Below, piece after piece: positions 46,489-55,749 of a DNA stretch of 64,000 bases. Numbering within the stretch: position 1 is the first letter of the stretch; every line of letters starts with the position of its first letter. This DNA is from Bradyrhizobium sp. BR 10289 (lineage in GTDB: Bacteria; Pseudomonadota; Alphaproteobacteria; Rhizobiales; Xanthobacteraceae). The notes under the pieces are model-generated. The model was not told the DNA's origin. It saw only the letters and a program-made list of their open reading frames with translations, and ran no database searches. Made by a program: the position numbers and the translations under genes. The DNA is taken from positions 186,001 to 250,000 of the forward strand of contig NZ_JACOFR010000006.1 in the NCBI RefSeq assembly GCF_019455385.1. The letters are read 5' to 3'.

Positions 46489-47417
46489 TCCGCCTCGTGC
46501 TGGCGGGCGCGCTGCTGTTCGGTTCACTGGACCTGGCAGCGGCGCAAACCACCCTGCGCGTCGGCGACCAGAAGGGCAATTCGCAGGCCGTGATGGAAGC
46601 GGCTGGCGTATTGAAGGACGTGCCGTACAAGATCGAGTGGAAGGAGTTTCCGGCGGCAGCTCCGCTGCTGGAGGCGCTCAGCGCCGGCGCGATTGAGACC
46701 GGGCTCGTCGGGGACGCGCCCTTCACATTCGCCGCCGCCTCCGGCGCGCCGGTGAAGGCGATCGCCGCGATCCGGCAGACGCGCGAGGGGCTCGCGATCC
46801 TCGTGCCCGAGACATCGCCGATCAAGAGCTTCGCAGACCTGCGGGGCAAGAAGATCGCGACCGGCCGCGGCTCGATCGGCCATCAGCTGATCCTCGCGGC
46901 GCTGGAGAAGAACGGCTGGAGCGCGAGCGACGTGCAGATCGCGTTCCTCGCGCCCTCCGACGCCAAGATCGCCTATACGCAAGGATCAGTAGATGCCTGG
47001 TCAACTTGGGAGCCCTATGTCAGCCAGGAGGAGGTGCTCTTTAAGTCCCGCCGCATCATCAACTCGGAAGGCTTGACGCCAGGGCTGAGCTTTCAGGTCG
47101 CGCGCCCCGATGCGATCAGGGACAAGCGCGCGGAGCTGGCCGACTTCATCCGGCGCCTCACCGCGGCGCGGGCGTGGTCGCTGAACAATGTCGATGGTTA
47201 CGCCGCGACCTGGGGCAAGTTGATGAACATCCCGGTCGCCGTGCCGCAGAATTGGCTGTCGCGCGCAAAGATCCGTGTCGCGCCGATCGACGACGGCGTA
47301 ATCGCGGACGAGCAGGCGACGATTGATCTGTATTTCCGCTGGGGCCTGATCAAGCAGAAGCTTGATGCCGCGGAGATCGTGGACCGCTCGTTCGCGGATG
47401 CGATTGCGGGGCTATAG
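46485..47417 (+). CDS. ssuA: Sulfonate ABC transporter substrate-binding protein
   Basis: 310 residues, signal peptide ending DLAAAQ. The mature start TTLRVGDQKGNSQAVMEA and KEFPAAAPLLEALSAGAIETGLVGDAP match the SsuA class and closely parallel the protein at 40005. The ATG overlaps ssuD by four bases, so it is the last gene of the 41307-47417 operon. With the other two binding proteins it broadens the range of sulfonates the importer may take; the individual ligands are unknown. Confidence 0.9.
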   Translation: MIRLVLAGALLFGSLDLAAAQTTLRVGDQKGNSQAVMEAAGVLKDVPYKIEWKEFPAAAPLLEALSAGAIETGLVGDAPFTFAAASGAPVKAIAAIRQTREGLAILVPETSPIKSFADLRGKKIATGRGSIGHQLILAALEKNGWSASDVQIAFLAPSDAKIAYTQGSVDAWSTWEPYVSQEEVLFKSRRIINSEGLTPGLSFQVARPDAIRDKRAELADFIRRLTAARAWSLNNVDGYAATWGKLMNIPVAVPQNWLSRAKIRVAPIDDGVIADEQATIDLYFRWGLIKQKLDAAEIVDRSFADAIAGL

Positions 47418-47754
47418 CCGGGGGTGAGGGGGAGTCTGTCCGCGAGTCCGGTCTTGTAGGGTGGGCAAAGGCGCACTTGCGCCGTGCCCACCATCTTTCC
47501 AAGATTCCGATAGCAGACGTGGGCACGCTTCGCTTTGCCCACCCTACAATACTGCGTCTGGAGCACGAGACTTCACAAATGCTCAACCATCCGTGAGACG
47601 AGAAGGCCACCTTCTGCGCAAAAGGCCATGATCGAGATATTCCTTCTGCATTCCTCACTCCCGACAACACCCTCATTGCTATTTGCATCGCGCCCCTTGC
47701 ACCGCGCTCCACCCCGTCAAAAATCAATCCGACGACCACATCGGGAGACCGGCC
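47418..47754. other. Intergenic region with 92-bp repeat, no gene
   Basis: 337 bases after ssuA. It holds the palindromic unit at 47456-47547 and otherwise only low-complexity spacers leading to the CmcJ-like gene, whose GGGAG site is at 47743-47747. Confidence 0.6.
47456..47547. repeat. 92-bp palindromic element (TAGGGTGGGCAAAG class), copy 2, inverted
   Basis: Starts GTAGGGTGGGCAAAGGCGCACTTG and ends CGCTTTGCCCACCCTAC. Read on the other strand it matches copies 1 and 3, so it is the same unit in opposite orientation, behind the sulfonate operon. Confidence 0.85.
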
Positions 47755-48600
47755 ATGGGCCTGCAAGAAACAAAAATCGAATCGCTTCCCTTCGTCACCG
47801 CCGAACTCAACTATCTCGCACCGACATCAGGCAAACCCCGCACTTACGCCTTCGATCCGCCGCCGGGCGAGCCGAAAAGCACGTCGCTGCCGGAGCCGCA
47901 TCAGGTGCCGATCTTCGATGGGCGGCTGATCGCCGACAGCTTCTCGCTCGATCGCGAGGGCTTTGCACTGGTGCGCCATCCGAACCAGGTCAAAGATTTC
48001 TACAACGACGACGAGGTGAGGAAAGTCTATTATCCCGCCGTCGAGGCGTTCCTGCGCGCGACGCTGAAGGCCGACCGCGTTTTCATTTTCGATCATACCG
48101 TGCGCAAGCGGGTCGAGGGCGCCCCTGACATTCGCGACGGCGGCCCGCGTCAGCCGGCGACGCGCGTGCATGTCGACCAGACCGACCTCTCCGGCGCCAA
48201 CCGCGTGCGCGAGCATCTGCCTGATGAGGCCGAGGAGCTGCTGAAGGGCCGGGTGCAGGTGATCAATCTGTGGCGGCCGATCCGCGGACCCTTGCGCGAT
48301 TCACCGCTGGCGGTGGTCGACGGCACAACGGTCAGGCCCGACGATCTCGTCGCCTCCGACCTGATCTATCCCAACCGCCGCGGCGAGACCTATTCGGTGA
48401 AATACAATCCTGACCATCGCTGGTTCTATTTCCCCGAGATGACGCCCGACGAGGCGCTGCTGCTCAAATGCTATGATTCCGCAACCGACGGCCGCACCCG
48501 TTTCGGGCCGCACACGGCCTTCGTCGATCCGACCACGCCGACGGATGCCGCGCCGCGCGAGAGCATCGAGGTGCGCACGCTGGTGTTCCACAAACAGTAA
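47755..48600 (+). CDS. CmcJ/NvfI-family oxidoreductase
   Basis: 281 residues. Marks of the family: FVTAELNYLAPTSGKPRTYAFDPPPG at the N-terminus, and RVHVDQTDLSGANRVREHLPDEAEELL holding a His-x-Asp pair suited to non-heme iron, then NLWRPIRGPLRDSPLAVVD. It resembles the CmcJ partner of cephamycin 7-alpha hydroxylation and fungal NvfI-type oxygenases; in bacteria outside antibiotic clusters its substrate is unknown. The ATG has GGGAG seven bases ahead. It stands alone. Confidence 0.85.
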   Translation: MGLQETKIESLPFVTAELNYLAPTSGKPRTYAFDPPPGEPKSTSLPEPHQVPIFDGRLIADSFSLDREGFALVRHPNQVKDFYNDDEVRKVYYPAVEAFLRATLKADRVFIFDHTVRKRVEGAPDIRDGGPRQPATRVHVDQTDLSGANRVREHLPDEAEELLKGRVQVINLWRPIRGPLRDSPLAVVDGTTVRPDDLVASDLIYPNRRGETYSVKYNPDHRWFYFPEMTPDEALLLKCYDSATDGRTRFGPHTAFVDPTTPTDAAPRESIEVRTLVFHKQ

Positions 48601-48703
48601 CAAACTGTGATGGCGCTGCCGGGCAATGCCCGGCAGTTCCCGGAACCTAAGGGAACAAAGCCACGTTTGCAGCGCCGGGCAGGGCCAACCGGGGAGCGGT
48701 GCC

Positions 48704-49015
48704 GTGCGAGCGCAGACGACATTCCTGCTTTGTTTGACGACTTCATCTCTCGCCTTCATCTCCGTTGCAAAGGGCGAAAGTGGTCTCGCCTCGTATTACG
48801 GATACGGAAAAGCCGGCAAGGGCGAGCTGACCTGCGCACATCGCACGCGCCCGTTCGGCAGCGTGTTGAAGGTGTCCTACAGCGGACGCACCATCCAGTG
48901 CCGCGTCAATGACCGCGGTCCCTTCATTCGCGGCCGCATCGTCGATCTCTCGGTGCCGGCCGCCCGCGCGCTCGGCATGATGAGCGCCGGCGTGGTGCGG
49001 GTCTCGGTGGAATAG
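48704..49015 (+). CDS. RlpA-like double-psi beta-barrel secreted protein
   Basis: 103 residues. A GTG start with GGGGAG seven bases ahead gives a clean signal peptide (TTFLLCLTTSSLAFISVAKG) followed by the barrel: GLASYYGYGKAGKGELTCAH, FGSVLKVSYSGRTIQCRVNDRGPFIRGRIVDLSV-like core. The frame opens at 48626, but the extra residues would spoil the signal. It is a smaller relative of the lipoprotein at 25673 and would act on, or bind, peptidoglycan. Confidence 0.85.
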   Translation: MRAQTTFLLCLTTSSLAFISVAKGESGLASYYGYGKAGKGELTCAHRTRPFGSVLKVSYSGRTIQCRVNDRGPFIRGRIVDLSVPAARALGMMSAGVVRVSVE

Positions 49016-49060
49016 GCCCGCGAGCCCGCTATAGTGCCTCCCAAAGCAAAAGGGGGTTCT

Positions 49061-50230
49061 ATGGCCAGGATTCGGGTGGGACTTGTCGGCTGCGGCTTCG
49101 TTTCGGAGCTGCATATGTATGCGTTCGCCCGCGTCTATGGCGTCGACGTCGAGGTTGCGGCGGTCGCTGCGCGCGGCGATCGCGTGGTCGCGTTCGCAGG
49201 GCGCCACGGCATTCCAAAGGTCTATCGCAGTTTTGCCGAGTTGATTGCCGATCGAGAGCTCGATGTGATCGACATCTGCACGCCGCCTAATCTTCATGCG
49301 GAGATGATCGTCGCCAGCATGCAGGCCGGCAAGCACGTGATCTGCGAAAAGCCGTTCGCCGGCTATTTCGGCCGCAAGGGCGACCCGCAGCCGATCGGCA
49401 GGCATGTGCCGAAATCGCTGATGTACGAACGCGTGCTGGAGGAGATGGATGCGACGCGCGCTGCGATCGAGCGCACCGGAAAGCTTTTCATGTATGCCGA
49501 GGACTGGATCTACGCGCCGGCGGTGACCAAGACCGCGGAGATCATCAGGACGACAAAGGACAAGATCCTGTTCATGAAGGGCGAGGAGAGCCATTCCGGC
49601 TCGCACGCGGCCCATGCCGCGCAATGGGCGATGACCGGCGGCGGCTCGCTGATCCGCATGGGCTGCCATCCGCTTTCGGCGGTGCTTTATCTCAAGCAGG
49701 TCGAAGCACGCGCGCGAGGGGAGAAAATCCATGTCGCCAGCGTCACCGGCGACGTCGGCAATGTCACCGCCGCCCTGAAGCCGGAGGAGCGCAGCTACAT
49801 CAAGGCAAATCCCGTCGACGTCGAGGATTGGGGTACGCTGACTGCGACCTTCTCCGACGGCACCAAGGCGACCGTGTTCTCCGGCGACATGATCATGGGC
49901 GGCGTGCGCAATTTGGTCGAGACCTATACCAGCGGCGGCTCGCTGTTCGCCAACATCACGCCGAACAACCATCTGATGAGCTACCAGACCTCCGAGGAGA
50001 AGCTCGCCAGCGTCTACATCACCGAGAAGGTCGACCGCAAAACCGGCTGGCAATATGTCTGCCTCGAGGAGGAGTGGACGCGCGGCTATCTCCAGGAGAT
50101 CCAGGATTTCATGGAATGCGCCGCGACGGGCCGCCAGCCGCTGTCGGACCTCGCGCTGGCCTATGAGACCATCAAGGTGAACTATGCCGGCTACTGGGCG
50201 GCGGAGGAGGGGACGAGGGTGGTGTTGTAG
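49061..50230 (+). CDS. Gfo/Idh/MocA-family oxidoreductase
   Basis: 389 residues. The Rossmann loop VGLVGCGFVSELHMYAF (about 5-21), IDICTPPNLHAEMIVASM and the catalytic-type GKHVICEKPFAG (EKP) are present; the C-terminal alpha/beta domain includes SGSHAAHAAQWAMTGGGSLIRMGCHP with the usual His. The family reduces or oxidises sugars, inositols or imines with NAD(P). AGGGGG lies before the ATG at 49061. No neighbouring sugar genes, so the substrate is open. Confidence 0.92.
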   Translation: MARIRVGLVGCGFVSELHMYAFARVYGVDVEVAAVAARGDRVVAFAGRHGIPKVYRSFAELIADRELDVIDICTPPNLHAEMIVASMQAGKHVICEKPFAGYFGRKGDPQPIGRHVPKSLMYERVLEEMDATRAAIERTGKLFMYAEDWIYAPAVTKTAEIIRTTKDKILFMKGEESHSGSHAAHAAQWAMTGGGSLIRMGCHPLSAVLYLKQVEARARGEKIHVASVTGDVGNVTAALKPEERSYIKANPVDVEDWGTLTATFSDGTKATVFSGDMIMGGVRNLVETYTSGGSLFANITPNNHLMSYQTSEEKLASVYITEKVDRKTGWQYVCLEEEWTRGYLQEIQDFMECAATGRQPLSDLALAYETIKVNYAGYWAAEEGTRVVL

Positions 50231-50268
50231 GCGTCGCGACGATCCCTTCTGCCTCCCCGACGAGGTGT

Positions 50269-50361
50269 CGTAGGGTGGGCAAAGCGAAGCGTGCCCACGT
50301 TTTCGTCGTAGTCCGAGAGAGATCGTGGGCACGGCGCAAGTGCGCCTTTGCCCACCCTACG
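50269..50361. repeat. 93-bp palindromic element (TAGGGTGGGCAAAG class), copy 3
   Basis: CGTAGGGTGGGCAAAGCGAAGCGTGCCCACG at the left and GTGGGCACGGCGCAAGTGCGCCTTTGCCCACCCTACG at the right. It is in the same orientation as copy 1 and differs from it mainly in the central loop. Confidence 0.85.
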
Positions 50362-50389
50362 ATTTCTCTCACCGTCAATGCCGAGACAG

Positions 50390-50435
50390 CCCCTCACCCC
50401 AGCCCTCTCCCCGTAAGAACGGGGCGAGGGAGCGC
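50390..50435. repeat. Palindromic repeat (CCCTCACCCC/CTCTCCCC class)
   Basis: CCCCTCACCCCAGCCCTCTCCCC, GTAAGAAC, GGGGCGAGGGAGCG: nearly identical to the unit at 19186. It closes the 230-base gap between two convergent genes. Confidence 0.7.
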
Positions 50436-50460
50436 AGCGCTGCTCGTGGCTCGCACTAGG

Positions 50461-51771
50461 CTAGGCCCCGTAAGTCGAGCCCTTCGGCAGCGGAAACACC
50501 GGGTCTTGCGTGCGGATGTTGGTCGGCCACACCACCGAGATGTGCTCGCCGGCGTTTTGCATCACTACCGGGGTCGAGCGCTCGTTCTGGCCGGACATCG
50601 GCGTGCCCGGCGGAAAGAATTTGACGCCGTAGCCCTGGATGGTGCCGCCGGCAGGGATGTCGACGTCGAGCGCGGCCTTGCGAATGGCCTCCGGCTCGAA
50701 GCTGCCGTACTTCTCTCTGGCGACCGGCAGCACGTTGTTGAGCAGGATCCAGGTCTGGTTGAAGCCCATCGAGCAGTGCGGCGGCACGTCGGTCGCGCCC
50801 GTCTTGGCTTTGTAGCGCGTGACCATGGCGTTCGTCAGATCGCCGATACCCGGCGCGAGCTTTGACGGGTCGAGCAATTGCGCCGGCACCGGATCGATGT
50901 TGCAGAAATTGTCGATGTCGGCGCCGAAGGTTGCGCGCAGCTTGTCGAGCTGGCTGTAGCCGGCGCCTGCGCCGAACAGCATCTTGAAGCGCAATCCGCT
51001 CTCGCGCGCCTGACGCAGGAACAGCGTGATGTCGGGGTTGTAGCCGGCATGCGAGATCACGTCGGCCTTGGCGCGCTTGATCTTGGTGACGAGCACCGAG
51101 AGGTCGGGCGCGGAGGCTGAGTAGCCCTCACGCAGCACGACCTGGATGCCGGCCTCCTTGGCATAGGCCTCGTCCGCGGCGGCGACGCCGACGCCATAGG
51201 GACCATCCTCGTGGATCAGCGCGACCTTGACCTCCTTCGGATCGATGCCGAGCTTGCCTTTCGCATGCTCGGCGAGGAATCCCGCAAAGGCCTGGCCGTA
51301 CTGGTCGGAATGGATCTGCGCGCGAAACACATATTGCAGGTTCTTGTCCTTGAACACGGCGGTCGAGACCGCGGTGGTGATCCACAGGATCTTCTTTTGC
51401 TGCTCGACCTTCGCCGCCATCGGCACCGCATGGGCGCTGGAATAGACGCCGTTGATGATGTCGATCTTTTCCTGGCTGATCAGCCGCTCGGCCTCGTTGA
51501 TCGCGACGTCGGCCTTGCTCTGGGAGTCCGCCGCGACGGGCACGATCTTCGTCTTGCCGCCGATGCCGCCCTTCTCATTGACGAGATCGATGGCGATCTG
51601 CGCGCCGACCGAGGAGGCGACCGAGCCGCCGGCGGCGAAGGGGCCGGTGAGGTCGTAGATCAGGCCGATGCGCAAATTCTCGGCCTGCGCCTGAGCCCGT
51701 GTCCAATCGAGGCTGAGTGTGGCGGCGGCAGCCGCCGTACCCTTCAGCAGCTGCCTGCGTGAAGTCGGCAT
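50461..51771 (-). CDS. Branched-chain-amino-acid-type ABC transporter substrate-binding protein
   Basis: 436 residues, the same length as the protein at 7331. A Tat-type signal (TSRRQLLKGTAAAAATLSL) begins at the ATG 51771; GGGAGG precedes it. The fold starts LRIGLIYDLTGPFAAGG and includes INEAERLISQEKIDIING, IHEDGPYGVGVAAADE and the end pattern MSGQNERS...VVWP...PLPKGSTYGA shared with its paralogue. No permease or ATPase is near, so it may dock on the livGFHM importer at 8657-12034. Ligand unknown. Confidence 0.9.
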   Translation of the reverse strand: MPTSRRQLLKGTAAAAATLSLDWTRAQAQAENLRIGLIYDLTGPFAAGGSVASSVGAQIAIDLVNEKGGIGGKTKIVPVAADSQSKADVAINEAERLISQEKIDIINGVYSSAHAVPMAAKVEQQKKILWITTAVSTAVFKDKNLQYVFRAQIHSDQYGQAFAGFLAEHAKGKLGIDPKEVKVALIHEDGPYGVGVAAADEAYAKEAGIQVVLREGYSASAPDLSVLVTKIKRAKADVISHAGYNPDITLFLRQARESGLRFKMLFGAGAGYSQLDKLRATFGADIDNFCNIDPVPAQLLDPSKLAPGIGDLTNAMVTRYKAKTGATDVPPHCSMGFNQTWILLNNVLPVAREKYGSFEPEAIRKAALDVDIPAGGTIQGYGVKFFPPGTPMSGQNERSTPVVMQNAGEHISVVWPTNIRTQDPVFPLPKGSTYGA

Positions 51772-51919
51772 CCTATCCTCCCTCAAAACCGTCTGTTGAT
51801 TGGTCTTGTTGTTTTTTGCGAAGTATGGGGAAGGGGGCCACGGAAAGTCAACATCGCGAAAGTCTCGGTCGGTCCTCGCAGCCGTTGAATGCAACTGCGA
51901 AGCGCCGGGTGATCGCGCG

Positions 51920-54430
51920 TTACCGGTTCAAACGGCGGGCAAGGTAGCGTGCGGTCTTGCCACCGGCTTTCGCGACCCGGTCTGGCGGACCCGCCGCGAC
52001 GATGTTGCCGCCCTCGTCACCCGCGCCCGGGCCGAGATCGATGATCCAGTCGCTGTGAGAGACGACATCCATGTCATGCTCGACCACGACCACGCTGTTG
52101 CCCGCATCCACGATCCGGTCGAGCAGGGCAATCAGCCGTTCGGCATCCCTGGGATGAAGGCCGGTGGTCGGCTCGTCCAGGACATAGAGCGTGTGACCGC
52201 GCTGCGGGCGCATGAGCTCCGTTGCCAGCTTGATGCGCTGGGCTTCGCCGCCGGATAGTTCGGTCGCGGACTGGCCGAGGCGGATATAGCCGAGGCCGAC
52301 CTCGCGCACGACGGACAGCGCGCGGTTCAGCGTCGTATCGCCGCTGAAGAAGTCGAAGGCCTCGTCGACGCGCATCGCCAGCACATCCGCGATCGACTTG
52401 CCGTCGATCTTCACCTCGAGCGTCTTGTCGTTGTAGCGCGCGCCCTTGCAGGTCGGGCAGGGCGCATAGACGCTAGGCAGGAACAGCAACTCCACGCACA
52501 CGAACCCTTCGCCCTCGCAGGTCCCGCACCGGCCCTTGGCGACATTGAACGAGAAGCGTCCGGCATCGTAGCGGCGCGACTTTGCCTGCGGCGTTGCCGC
52601 GAACAGCTTTCGGACATGGTCGAACAGGCCGGTATAGGTCGCAAGGTTCGATCGCGGCGTGCGGCCGATCGGCTTCTGATCCACCACGACGAGGCGGTCG
52701 ATCTGATCGAGCCCGGCGGTAATCTTGCCGCCCAATGTCTCCACGGTGGGGGCCAGGGTGTCGTCGTCCGCATCGGTGGCCAGCGTGTGGCCGAGATGAC
52801 CAGCCACGGCGTCGACGAGGAATTGGCTGATCAGGCTCGACTTGCCGGAGCCGGACACGCCGGTGACGCTGGCGATGACGCCAAGGGGAATATCGACGTC
52901 GAGGCCGCGCAGATTGTTGCGGGTCACGCCTCTGATCTTCAGATGCCCCTTCGGCTCGCGGCGGAGCGTCGGCAGCTGCTTTCGCGGCTGCGCGACATAA
53001 TGGGCGGTTCGCGATTGCTTGACGTCGCCGAGCCCTGCGGGCGGACCGCTATAGAGGATGAGGCCGCCGCCGTCGCCGGCATCGGGCCCGACATCCACCA
53101 GCCAGTCGGCGTGCCTGATCACCTCGATCTCGTGCTCGACCACGAAGATGGAATTGCCGGCGTGCTTGAGGCGGTCCAGCGCCCGCAGCAACGCTTCCGT
53201 GTCGGCGGGATGCAGGCCCGCAGACGGTTCGTCGAGCACGTAGACGACGCCGAACAGGTTGGAGCGGACCTGCGTCGCAAGGCGCAGACGTTGCAATTCG
53301 CCCGGCGACAGCGTCGGCGTGCTGCGCTCGCAGGCGAGATAACCGAGGCCGAGGTCGAGCAGCACGGCGAGCCGCGCCGACAGATCCTCGCAGATTCGCC
53401 GGGCGACGACGGTCTTCTCGGATTTGTCCGCCGACGCCTGCGCAAACGGCTTGATCAGCTCGTGCAGTTGCTTGAGCGGCAAATGCGACATCTCGGCGAT
53501 GTTGAGGCCGGCGAACTTGACCTTGAGCGCCTCGGGCTTCAGCCGCGTGCCGTGGCAGGTCGGACAGTCCTGCGTGATCATGAATTGCGCGACGCGGCGC
53601 TTCATCATCGCGCTCTCGGACTTGGCGTAGGTCTGCATCACGTAGCGCTTGGCGCCCGTGAACGTGCCCTGGTAGCTCGGCTCCTCCTTGCGGCGCAGCG
53701 CCCGCTTGACCTCGGCGGCATCGTAACCGGCATAGACCGGAACGGTCGGCTGCTCCTCGGTGAACAGGATCCAGTCGCGATCTTTCTTGGGCAGCTCACG
53801 CCAGGGTTTGTCGACGTCGTAGCCAAGTGTCGTCAGGATGTCGCGGAGGTTCTGGCCCTGCCAGGCGCTCGGCCAGGCCGCGATGGCGCGCTCGCGGATG
53901 GTCTTAGTGTCGTCGGGCACCATGGATTTCTCGGTGACGTCGAGCATCCGGCCGATGCCGTGGCAGGTCGGGCAGGCGCCCTCCGGCGTGTTCGGCGAAA
54001 ACGATTCCGCATAGAGCATCGGCTGTCCCCGCGGATAATCCCCGGCGCGGGAATAGAGCATCCGGAGCAGGTTCGAGATGGTCGTCACGCTGCCGACGGA
54101 CGATCGCGTCGTCGGCGCGCCCCGCTGCTGCTGGAGCGCCACCGCTGGCGGCAGGCCCTCGATGTCGTCGACTTCAGGAATCTGCATCTGGTGGAACAGC
54201 CGCCGCGCATAGGGCGAGACCGACTCCAGATAGCGTCGCTGCGCCTCGGCATAGATCGTCCCGAAGGCGAGCGAGGATTTTCCGGAACCCGACACGCCCG
54301 TGAACACGACCAGGGCGTTGCGGGGAATTTTGACGTCGACGTTCCTGAGATTGTGCTCGCGCGCGCCGCGGACATGAACGAAACCGTCGTCCTGCGTCAG
54401 GCTACTCTGGTGTCTCGGTCGATCGTCCAT
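51920..54430 (-). CDS. uvrA2: UvrA2-type excinuclease ATPase (class II UvrA)
   Basis: 836 residues, against about 950 for UvrA. Two ABC modules are present: Walker [11 protein letters not shown] near residue 45 and again near 510; signatures [14 protein letters not shown] and [16 protein letters not shown]; Walker [12 protein letters not shown] and [11 protein letters not shown]. Zinc Cys pairs are seen ([33 protein letters not shown]). The shorter first module lacks the UvrB-binding domain, the mark of UvrA2/DrrC-like proteins linked to drug or DNA-damage tolerance. It lies alone between genes on the same strand. Confidence 0.92.
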   Translation of the reverse strand: MDDRPRHQSSLTQDDGFVHVRGAREHNLRNVDVKIPRNALVVFTGVSGSGKSSLAFGTIYAEAQRRYLESVSPYARRLFHQMQIPEVDDIEGLPPAVALQQQRGAPTTRSSVGSVTTISNLLRMLYSRAGDYPRGQPMLYAESFSPNTPEGACPTCHGIGRMLDVTEKSMVPDDTKTIRERAIAAWPSAWQGQNLRDILTTLGYDVDKPWRELPKKDRDWILFTEEQPTVPVYAGYDAAEVKRALRRKEEPSYQGTFTGAKRYVMQTYAKSESAMMKRRVAQFMITQDCPTCHGTRLKPEALKVKFAGLNIAEMSHLPLKQLHELIKPFAQASADKSEKTVVARRICEDLSARLAVLLDLGLGYLACERSTPTLSPGELQRLRLATQVRSNLFGVVYVLDEPSAGLHPADTEALLRALDRLKHAGNSIFVVEHEIEVIRHADWLVDVGPDAGDGGGLILYSGPPAGLGDVKQSRTAHYVAQPRKQLPTLRREPKGHLKIRGVTRNNLRGLDVDIPLGVIASVTGVSGSGKSSLISQFLVDAVAGHLGHTLATDADDDTLAPTVETLGGKITAGLDQIDRLVVVDQKPIGRTPRSNLATYTGLFDHVRKLFAATPQAKSRRYDAGRFSFNVAKGRCGTCEGEGFVCVELLFLPSVYAPCPTCKGARYNDKTLEVKIDGKSIADVLAMRVDEAFDFFSGDTTLNRALSVVREVGLGYIRLGQSATELSGGEAQRIKLATELMRPQRGHTLYVLDEPTTGLHPRDAERLIALLDRIVDAGNSVVVVEHDMDVVSHSDWIIDLGPGAGDEGGNIVAAGPPDRVAKAGGKTARYLARRLNR

Positions 54431-54504
54431 TTGGCTCCTCCGGCCCGGTGCGAGGCTTGCTTCGCACAGCGGTCGGCTGTCGCTCTGTGCCGACGAAGGT
54501 CAAC

Positions 54505-55620
54505 CTAGCTCGCGTAACCCCGTTCCAGCGATTGGCGCTGGCGATACCGCTCCAGCGCCAGATCGACGAGGCGCGACAGCAACTCGGCATAGGGCACGCC
54601 CGAGGCTTCCATCATCTTCGGATACATGCTGATCGAGGTGAAGCCGGGCAGGGTGTTGATCTCGTTGAAATAGAATTGGCCGCTTTGCCGGTCGAGGAAG
54701 AAGTCGACACGCGCAAAGCCGCTGCATTCGAGCGCCGCGAACACCTGCGTCGCCAGCGATCGCACCCGCTCCATCTGCGGCGCATCCAGCCGCGCCGGCA
54801 GGTCGACCCGGGCCCCGTCGGGATCGAGATATTTTGCCTCGTAGGAATAGAACTCGTGATGGGCGTTGGGATTGAGCTCGCTGGCGACGCTGGCGAACAG
54901 CGTCTCGCCTTCGAGCACCGCGACCTCGATCTCGCGTGCGTCGATGCCCTGCTCGACCAGCACCTTGACGTCATAGCGGAACGCATCGTCGAGCGCGGCG
55001 CCAAGCGCATCCCAGGTCTTGACCTTGTGGATGCCGACGCTGGAGCCCATGTTGCACGGCTTGACGAACACCGGCAGGCAGAGGCCCTCGGTCGCCTTCG
55101 CAAGCGATGCGGACCGGTCCTGCGTGAAGGCCTTGCGACCGAGCACGCGATAGGGAGCGACCGGAATGCCGGCGAATTCGGCGAGCCGCTTGGCGACGTC
55201 CTTGTCCATGCTGACGGCGGAGGCGAGCACGCCGGAGCCGACATAGGCGACATCGGCCAATTCCAGCAGGCCCTGCACCGCGCCGTCCTCGCACAGCGGC
55301 CCATGCATGACCGGAAACACGACGTCGATCTCGACCGGAGCGCCCGGCGCGACCGGCATGAGCGTGCCGCGCCCGTCAGCGCCTCTGGTGAGCCGCATCT
55401 CCGGCGCGTCCGCCAGGATCGGCAAGGACACCGCGTTGATCTGATCGAGCGTGTGTAGGTCGTTCCATTGCCACCGGCCCTCCTTGTCGATCGAGACCGG
55501 AATCACCTCGAAGCGGCTGCGGTCGAGATGACGGAGCACGGAAGCGGCCGATTTCAGCGAGACCTCGTGCTCACCGGACCTGCCGCCATAGAGAACAACG
55601 ACGCGAATTTTGCCTGCCAT
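54505..55620 (-). CDS. ddl: D-alanine--D-alanine ligase
   Basis: 371 residues, ATP-grasp fold of the Ddl family. Seen: VVLYGGRSGEHEVSLKSAASVL at the start (first binding loop), PVMHGPLCEDGAVQGLLEL, the D-Ala lid VFVKPCNMGSSVGIHKVK, and the metal site ARVDFFLDRQSGQFYFNEINTLPGFT. It makes the D-Ala-D-Ala dipeptide for peptidoglycan in the cytoplasm. It is not in the mur-fts cluster, so it may be a second, stand-alone copy. Same direction as uvrA2 with 74 bases between. Confidence 0.95.
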   Translation of the reverse strand: MAGKIRVVVLYGGRSGEHEVSLKSAASVLRHLDRSRFEVIPVSIDKEGRWQWNDLHTLDQINAVSLPILADAPEMRLTRGADGRGTLMPVAPGAPVEIDVVFPVMHGPLCEDGAVQGLLELADVAYVGSGVLASAVSMDKDVAKRLAEFAGIPVAPYRVLGRKAFTQDRSASLAKATEGLCLPVFVKPCNMGSSVGIHKVKTWDALGAALDDAFRYDVKVLVEQGIDAREIEVAVLEGETLFASVASELNPNAHHEFYSYEAKYLDPDGARVDLPARLDAPQMERVRSLATQVFAALECSGFARVDFFLDRQSGQFYFNEINTLPGFTSISMYPKMMEASGVPYAELLSRLVDLALERYRQRQSLERGYAS

Positions 55621-55689
55621 GGTTCAATTATCACGCGCTCCGTCCGGAAGTCACCTCTGTTGCTGCGGCGCGCATCGACAGGCTGGCCA

Positions 55690-55725
55690 AAACAAGACGG
55701 CGCCGGCAAGGCACGCCGGCGCCGT
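55690..55725 (-). terminator. Intrinsic terminator for the SMP-30-like gene
   Basis: On the minus strand ACGGCGCCGGC, loop GTGCCTT, GCCGGCGCCGT, then CTTGTTTTGG: an 11-bp perfect stem and a T-rich tail, 25 bases after the stop codon. Confidence 0.78.
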
Positions 55726-55749
55726 GTCGCAATTCAAGGCTTTTGCCGC

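Noticed and set aside
52616..54508. 630-codon plus-strand frame
   Set aside because: Shadow of uvrA2, which has complete ABC and zinc motifs on the other strand.
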